NCBI GenBank assembly: GCA_032250905.1
Contig: JAVVEQ010000017.1
Location: forward strand, 1-55,326
Direction: 5' to 3'
DNA from: Desulfotignum sp032250905
Lineage (GTDB): Bacteria > Desulfobacterota > Desulfobacteria > Desulfobacterales > Desulfobacteraceae
Length of the DNA: 55,326 nt
Shown one piece after another: positions 50,625 through 55,326 of this stretch. Under the pieces are notes generated by a model. It made no database searches. It saw only the letters and a program-made list of their open reading frames with translations, and was not told where the DNA came from. The position numbers and the translations under genes are program-made. How positions within the stretch are numbered: the first letter of the stretch is position 1; each line of letters begins with the position of its first letter.

Positions 50625-52001
50625 TTATCCGGGCGGCAGGCTGTCAATGGGCAGGTAAAGCTGAGTCCCTTCCGGCAGACGGCCAAAATCAGATATTTCC
50701 GTTCCTGTTTTCACCTGCCCGGGCGGCAGGTAGTACACTGTTGTCTGTTCTTTGTATTTCCCGCCGGCAATCCGGTAGGCCGTCTTGTTTCTGGTGATGA
50801 CAAACGGACCCTGATATCCAACAATCAAACGGGTGTTCAACGGCAGGTCGTCCCAGTCTGATATGCGGGATCCGGGCTGAACCGTACCGAACGGCAGAAA
50901 ATAGATGGTTGAATCAAATTTATAGGCCGGGCCGGCATGAGACCAGGCAGTCATGCGGTCCGTGATCATTTTTACCGGATTTTCCGTAGCCGTTTTTTCC
51001 ACAAGCTGTGCGTCCTGGTTCAGCAGCACCCGGGTGTTGACCGGCAGCAGATGCCACCCCACCGCATCTGCAATCTGATCACCCGTCAACCGGCGGCCGC
51101 CGGGAAGCACATATACCGTGGTTGGATAATCATATTCCTCTCCGGCAATGGCCCAGGCGGTGCGGTCTTTTGAAATCAGGCTGGGAACCGGGCCGGTGGC
51201 GGCAACCCTGGCGGCCACCGCCGGCCTGGGTGCGTAGAACAGATCCGCCAGATACGGGTCCGGCAGAAGTCGTCGGGCCCTGACATCCGGATCTTTATCC
51301 ACGGTCGGCCCCAGCCCGGCCCTGGCACGATCAAAATTTTTGGCACACCGTTTCCGGCCCCGGTGATTTTCTGGAAACCAGGGATTGGGACGGCCGAACG
51401 CAATCTGGCTGTGGGTGAGTACGGCCTGATCACTCAGGCCGTAAACCTTCTGAAGAATTTTGACAAGCAATGCCACGGACCGATATTGTTCGTCCGTCAG
51501 CGGCGCGTTATGATATCCCACCAGCTCGATACCGATGGAAAGCGATGAGATATCCTGAAGGCCATTCCACATGGACAGCCCGGCATGGTCCGCCCGGAAT
51601 CGCCTGTTTAAAATCCGGTAGGTGGTGCCATTTCTGGCGATCACATAATTGGCATGCCCCCCGGGCGTGCTGCGGCCACTTTTCAACTGCTTGCCCCGGG
51701 CCACGACCCGCAGAGTGGCGGACAGCCCAAGTTCAGATGTATGCACGATAATATACAGCGTTTGTTTACGGGGCACTTTTTTGAATTTCGGATTCAATCG
51801 ATTTTGATGGTCAATAATTTTTGCCTGAAACTGTTGAAAATCCGAAGCGGCAAATGAGAAACCAGCCGCATCCATCGGCGGCCCGACCAAAAGCAAAATC
51901 AGCGCCATCACCTGGAGAACCCGGCAGCTTTTTCGGTTCACCCGCCGAACCGCGTGAATGTTCTGGAAAATACGGTTTCGTTGATTCCTTTTTCCATTCA
52001 T
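50625..52001 (-). CDS. N-acetylmuramoyl-L-alanine amidase (Amidase_2) with three C-terminal SH3-like repeats
   Basis: 458 aa. An N-terminal membrane/signal segment (VMALILLLVGPPMDAAG) leads to an Amidase_2/PGRP domain: LYIIVHTSEL, GGHANYVIARNGTTYRI, ADHAGLSMWNG, SIGIELVGYHN and LTHSQIAFGR. His in VHTSEL, AGLS-adjacent His and THSQ fit the zinc site, although the usual HHT is VHT here. The last ~160 residues hold three copies of a ~50-residue unit: KDRTAWAIAGEEYDYPTTVY, DRMTAWSHAGPAYKFDSTIY and RNKTAYRIAGGKYKEQTTVY, each ending in an xLPxGT-like turn. They may bind cell wall. Start at 52001 is uncertain; ATG 52049 is possible, neither with a good ribosome site. Confidence 0.85.
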   Translation of the reverse strand: MNGKRNQRNRIFQNIHAVRRVNRKSCRVLQVMALILLLVGPPMDAAGFSFAASDFQQFQAKIIDHQNRLNPKFKKVPRKQTLYIIVHTSELGLSATLRVVARGKQLKSGRSTPGGHANYVIARNGTTYRILNRRFRADHAGLSMWNGLQDISSLSIGIELVGYHNAPLTDEQYRSVALLVKILQKVYGLSDQAVLTHSQIAFGRPNPWFPENHRGRKRCAKNFDRARAGLGPTVDKDPDVRARRLLPDPYLADLFYAPRPAVAARVAATGPVPSLISKDRTAWAIAGEEYDYPTTVYVLPGGRRLTGDQIADAVGWHLLPVNTRVLLNQDAQLVEKTATENPVKMITDRMTAWSHAGPAYKFDSTIYFLPFGTVQPGSRISDWDDLPLNTRLIVGYQGPFVITRNKTAYRIAGGKYKEQTTVYYLPPGQVKTGTEISDFGRLPEGTQLYLPIDSLPPG

Positions 52002-52073
52002 GATGTCAGTATAGCAATGAACACGCAAAAGCGAAACGGGCATTTTCATAAATCAAGCCAGAAATATTTTTTA

Positions 52074-52101
52074 TTGACAGAATTAAAAGCTGAAATATAA
52101 T
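52074..52101 (+). promoter_or_regulatory. Consensus sigma-70 promoter of the tandem-GAF gene
   Basis: TTGACA (52074-52079) and TATAAT (52096-52101) with a 16-bp spacer. Both hexamers are perfect. 64 bp before the ATG. Confidence 0.85.
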
Positions 52102-52165
52102 TAATGTTTTACTATTTCGCTTCGTGACCGGACACTACCCGTTAACAGACAAAAAAGGGTTTTAA

Positions 52166-53191
52166 ATGGAACTATCAACGTGCAAGGCGTCATATTTTGA
52201 TTTATTTATTGACGTTACCAAAAAAATTACCACTGCCGAGAACACGGATGATATTTTTGAACTGATCACAGGCAAACTGCCGCAAATAATGGATGTGGAT
52301 GGCTCCACCATCCGTCTGCTGAACGATACAGACAAAAAACTGGTTTTGCGCAGTGCCAGCGGTTTAAGCGACGCCTACCTGAACCGGGGGCCCATCGATC
52401 ACGAAGAACCTGTTTTCAAGGCCCTTGAAGGCACCCCCATAGTCATTGAAGATGCGGTTGATGATCCCCGGATCCAATACAGGGATAGCCTTGCACGAGA
52501 GGGTATCCAATCCATTCTGGTGGTTCCTATTTCGATTCGGGGTCAGAATGTCGGCATTCTCAGGGTACTATGCAAAAAACCCCGGCATTTCAACCCGGAT
52601 GAAATCAATTTTGTTGCCGCTCTAGGCGAACAATGCGGCATTGCCATTGAAAATGCACGAATTTTCGCCGACCAGCAGACCCAGTTGAATTATTTTGAAA
52701 CCATCCATGCCATCAGCAAAAAAATCAATACCACCTATGAACTGGACAAAATCCTGGATTTGATTGTCACCCGCCTGCCTGAAGTCATGAACCTGAAAGC
52801 CGCCACCATCAGACTGATGGAAGAAAACAAGGGAGATCTTGAATTGAAAGCGGCGTATGGATTAAGTCAGAACTATCTGGAAAGAGGACCTCTGGATAAA
52901 GAACTGGCTACCTATTATCTGAAACAGGGAGAACCGGTCGTCATTCTGGATGCCAAAAAAGACATCCACACCAAATACCACAAAGAAGCGGAACTGGAAG
53001 GGATCAGCAGTATTCTGGCCGTACCGGTCACGTTCAACGAGGAAGTCATCGGCATTTTACGCCTGCTCACTGAAGAGGTCCGGCAATTCTCCCACGCAGA
53101 TATCAATTTTGCCCTGTCCATCGCCGAACAAAGCGGCATCGCCATCCAGCGGGCCATCGACTACAACCGGCTCAAACAGGCCTGCAAATAA
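52166..53191 (+). CDS. Tandem GAF-domain protein without output domain
   Basis: 341 aa made of two GAF domains (~10-165 and ~180-335) with clear internal similarity: GSTIRLLNDTDKKLVLRSAS vs AATIRLMEENKGDLELKAA, and GLSDAYLNRGPID vs GLSQNYLERGPLD, ending in EQCGIAIENARIF vs EQSGIAIQRAIDY. GAF domains bind small ligands or sense redox/light signals. No kinase, cyclase or DNA-binding domain follows, so any output passes through partners. AAAAGGG lies 6 bp before the ATG. Upstream is a consensus promoter, so it is strongly expressed, and the next gene (VOC) follows after 16 bp. Confidence 0.88.
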   Translation: MELSTCKASYFDLFIDVTKKITTAENTDDIFELITGKLPQIMDVDGSTIRLLNDTDKKLVLRSASGLSDAYLNRGPIDHEEPVFKALEGTPIVIEDAVDDPRIQYRDSLAREGIQSILVVPISIRGQNVGILRVLCKKPRHFNPDEINFVAALGEQCGIAIENARIFADQQTQLNYFETIHAISKKINTTYELDKILDLIVTRLPEVMNLKAATIRLMEENKGDLELKAAYGLSQNYLERGPLDKELATYYLKQGEPVVILDAKKDIHTKYHKEAELEGISSILAVPVTFNEEVIGILRLLTEEVRQFSHADINFALSIAEQSGIAIQRAIDYNRLKQACK

Positions 53192-53207
53192 AGGGAGAAA
53201 ACAAACA

Positions 53208-53576
53208 ATGACATTCACCATCGACCATTTTAACATCAATGTTCTGGACCTGGACAAAAGTCTGGCGTTTTATGAAAAAGCCCTGGATCTGAAAGAAACC
53301 CGGCGCACCACCGCAGATGACGGCAGTTACATCATCGTGTATCTTGGAGACGGTACCAGCCACTGTAAACTGGAACTGACCTGGCTCAAATCTCAAACAA
53401 CCCCTTATGACCTGGGGGATGAGGAGTTTCACATCGCTTTTAAAACCGATGACTTTGAGGCTGCCCATGCCCTGCACAGACAGATGGACTGTATCTGTTT
53501 TGAAAACAAGGAGATGGGCATCTATTTCATCAATGATCCGGACGGTTACTGGCTGGAAATCGTACCGGTCCGATGA
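53208..53576 (+). CDS. VOC-family protein, glyoxalase I-like
   Basis: 122 aa with two betaalphabetabetabeta modules. Metal ligands in the expected positions: His7 (TIDHFNINV), Glu in CKLELTW, His in FHIAFKTDD and Glu in YWLEIVPVR, the H/E/H/E set of lactoylglutathione lyase-type metalloenzymes. AAGGGAG precedes the ATG; the frame is open farther upstream only within the GAF gene. Probably co-transcribed with the tandem-GAF gene. The substrate, methylglyoxal or another, is open. Confidence 0.85.
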   Translation: MTFTIDHFNINVLDLDKSLAFYEKALDLKETRRTTADDGSYIIVYLGDGTSHCKLELTWLKSQTTPYDLGDEEFHIAFKTDDFEAAHALHRQMDCICFENKEMGIYFINDPDGYWLEIVPVR

Positions 53577-53598
53577 ATTCTGACTGCTGATACGGCCC

Positions 53599-55071
53599 AT
53601 GTTTATTCCCACCACCATGGCCGAGGTCACCGCGCTGGGCTGGGACCGGCTGGACATTATTCTGGTCACGGGCGACACCTATATAGACTCGCCTTTCATG
53701 GGCATCAGCCTCATCGGCAAGGTCCTCCTCAAGGACGGGTTCCGTGTGGGGATCATTGCCCAGCCCGACCTGGACTCTTCGGATGACATCCTGCGCCTGG
53801 GGCCCCCGTCTTTGTTCTGGGGGGTCACGGCCGGGGCCGTCGACTCCATGGTGTCCAATTACACACCTTTAAAAAAACGGCGGAAAATTGATGACTACAC
53901 CCCGGGCCATGCAAACAACCGCCGGCCGGACCGGGCCGTGATCGCCTATGCCAACCTGATCCGACGTTTCTGCAAACCCTCTCCCCCTATTGTTCTGGGC
54001 GGCATCGAAGCCAGCCTGAGGCGCATGGCCCATTATGATTTCTGGTCCAATAAAATCCGGCGGTCCATTCTGTTTGACGCAAAAGCCGATTTTCTGGTGT
54101 TCGGAATGGGGCATACCACCATCCGTGTTCTGGCTCAGGCCCTGAAACATGGACAGCCGCTTGAAGATATTCCGGGCGTCGCCTATATTTCCGGAACCCC
54201 GAAAGCATTGGAATTGCCCTCATTTGACACCGTGGCCAAAAACAGCCAGGCCTGCACGGATGCATTCACCGCATTTTACAGCAACACGGATCCGCTCACG
54301 GGTCAACCGCTGTGTCAGGCCCACCGGGACCGGTACCTGGTGATGAATCCGCCGGCACCGATCTCCACCACGGACCAGATGGACGAGATCCACGACCTGT
54401 CATACGAACACGATGTCCATCCTTTTTACAAGGCCATGGGACCGGTGCGCGCCCTGGATACCATAAGGTTTGCCATCCCCACCCATTACGGGTGTTACGG
54501 GGAATGCCGGTTCTGTGCCATCACAATCCACCAGGGCCGGACCGTGCAGTCCCGGAGTCCTGCATCCATTCTCCGGCAGGCCCAGCAGTTTGCCGCCCAC
54601 CCGGATTTCAAGGGGAATATCATGGATTTGGGGGGCCCCACCGCCAACATGTACGGGTATGAGTGTCCCAAAAAAATATCACACGGGGCCTGCCGGGATA
54701 AAAGCTGTCTGTTTCCCGACATCTGCAAAACTTTGCGGCCGGACCATTCCCGGTATCTGGATCTGCTGGAAAAACTGTGCACCCTGCCCGGCATCAACCA
54801 TGTGTTCATCAATTCCGGGATCCGGTACGATCTGATCCTGCATGACAAAAAACATGGCATGGCATTTCTGAAAAAGCTGGTCAAGGATCATGTGTCCGGT
54901 CAGCTCAAAGTGGCACCGGAACACTGTGAAAAACATGTGTTAAATCATATGGGCAAACAGACCATTGACGATCTGCTGGCATTTAAATCCGCCTTTGACA
55001 GGCTGTCCGCTGAATGCGGCAAACCCCAGTTTTTAACTTATTATCTTGAGAGTACCGAGTTCTTAACATGA
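53599..55071 (+). pseudogene. YgiQ-family radical SAM protein, truncated at its 3' end
   Basis: 490 aa before the stop, against the roughly 560-740 usual for YgiQ (recalled range). The N-terminal YgiQ domain (GWDRLDIILVTGDTYIDSPF) and radical SAM core with CxxxCxxC in HYGCYGECRFCAI (~300) are intact, as are MDLGGPTANMYG and LKVAPEHCEKHVL. Family similarity breaks right after KPQFLTYYL (~55044), where intact proteins read on through an AAHPG segment. The last residues (ESTEFLT) are foreign. A different reading frame enters on the opposite strand from 55081. This looks like an insertion or deletion breakpoint. The C-terminal YgiQ part is lost, so activity is doubtful. Confidence 0.8.
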
Positions 55072-55080
55072 TATCCATAC

Positions 55081-55326
55081 TCAAGAATCCGTCGTCAGTG
55101 GGGGATCGTTTTCATATTCTTCGACCCAACTCTCGATTTGATTTTCAAACAATTCCATTTGTTTCTCGTCGAGTCCTTCCGGTATATATTCCATCTGAAG
55201 CCAGCCGATAAGATGACTCAGTATCGACTGCCGGTCAAGGCCAGAGTCCTTACCAATTCGATCAACACTCTGATCAATGCTTAGGCTTTCGCCATCCGGC
55301 CAATGAATCCTTCTTTTGACTGGATC
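55081..55326 (-). CDS. Unknown protein, C-terminal part (cut by window edge)
   Basis: An 81-codon frame open to the window edge, ending at TGA 55081-55083. The peptide is acidic and helical, with a segment SVDRIGKDSGLDRQSIL that looks like a helix-turn-helix-like stretch, then GWLQMEYIPEGLDEKQM, and a Glu-rich tail. I do not recognise it. It starts right beside the breakpoint that truncates YgiQ, so it may belong to an inserted element. Confidence 0.45.
   Translation of the reverse strand, partial: DPVKRRIHWPDGESLSIDQSVDRIGKDSGLDRQSILSHLIGWLQMEYIPEGLDEKQMELFENQIESWVEEYENDPPLTTDS

Overview
The window reads as chromosomal DNA of an anaerobic, probably sulfate-reducing Desulfobacterota. The closest fit is an aromatic-degrading Desulfobacteraceae (Desulfotignum/Desulfobacula type). 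The genus is inferred; the grounds are the small families DVU0298, DVU0772 and two-CW, rubrerythrin and rubredoxin-type proteins, a small sirohaem sulfite reductase, a selenocysteine rhodanese, and a phenylglyoxylate/phenylacetyl-CoA oxidoreductase-like cluster next to a Liv transporter. No tRNA, rRNA, CRISPR array or complete insertion sequence was found.

Layout. 1-2.8 kb (minus): a dprA-like gene cut by the window edge, preceded by a recQ-phosphoribosyltransferase fusion with a +1 frameshift and a decayed small ORF; the gene set resembles a DprA/PRTase defence module. 2.9-5.5 kb (plus): a HEAT-repeat DVU0298-like protein, a small unknown, a ferredoxin and a PAS/sigma-54 activator. 5.5-8.1 kb: clpB (minus). 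8.2-10.6 kb: a cysteine operon (XRE/two-CW regulator, epsC, cysK). 10.9-14.5 kb (minus): nifU-nifS-SLC13 transporter operon behind a promoter with an Rrf2-like palindrome. 14.5-17.1 kb: sfsA, a TIGR02757 gene and proC.

17.2-22.4 kb (minus) is a redox/oxygen-stress cluster: rubredoxin-like protein, tandem SagB-type nitroreductase, a selenocysteine rhodanese-ferritin fusion with its own SECIS hairpin, a FAD oxidoreductase of the type found fused to SelD, a CxxDxxC ferredoxin and rubrerythrin. A DVU0772 gene follows behind a sigma-54-type promoter with a 36-bp perfect palindrome upstream. 22.7-30.5 kb (plus): an 18-repeat helical solenoid protein followed by a complete RND efflux system (adaptor, pump, outer-membrane lipoprotein). 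A truncated YrbG-like antiporter remnant follows, then Xaa-Pro aminopeptidase.

32.7-37.8 kb (plus) is livKHMGF with an intrinsic terminator after livK. GNAT and DUF2080 genes run toward it. 38.6-45.9 kb (minus) is a seven-gene operon whose order (2-oxoacid oxidoreductase delta-alpha-beta-gamma, then Fe-S, molybdopterin and NrfD subunits) fits oxidation of phenylacetyl-CoA through phenylglyoxylate to benzoyl-CoA. Together with the Liv transporter it may be a phenylalanine/phenylacetate module (inference).

46.2-55.3 kb: small sulfite reductase, two small unknowns, a CdaA-CdaR fusion diadenylate cyclase with a DUF2914 protein, asparaginase, an amidase with three C-terminal repeats, a tandem-GAF protein, a VOC protein and a YgiQ radical SAM gene cut off at its 3' end, where a different gene enters on the other strand.

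Most noteworthy: the selenoprotein with SECIS (20.4 kb), the sigma-54 promoter plus 36-bp palindrome (17.6-17.8 kb), the frameshifted RecQ-PRTase/DprA locus, the Rrf2-like operator before nifUS-SLC13, the solenoid protein, and the pad-like operon.
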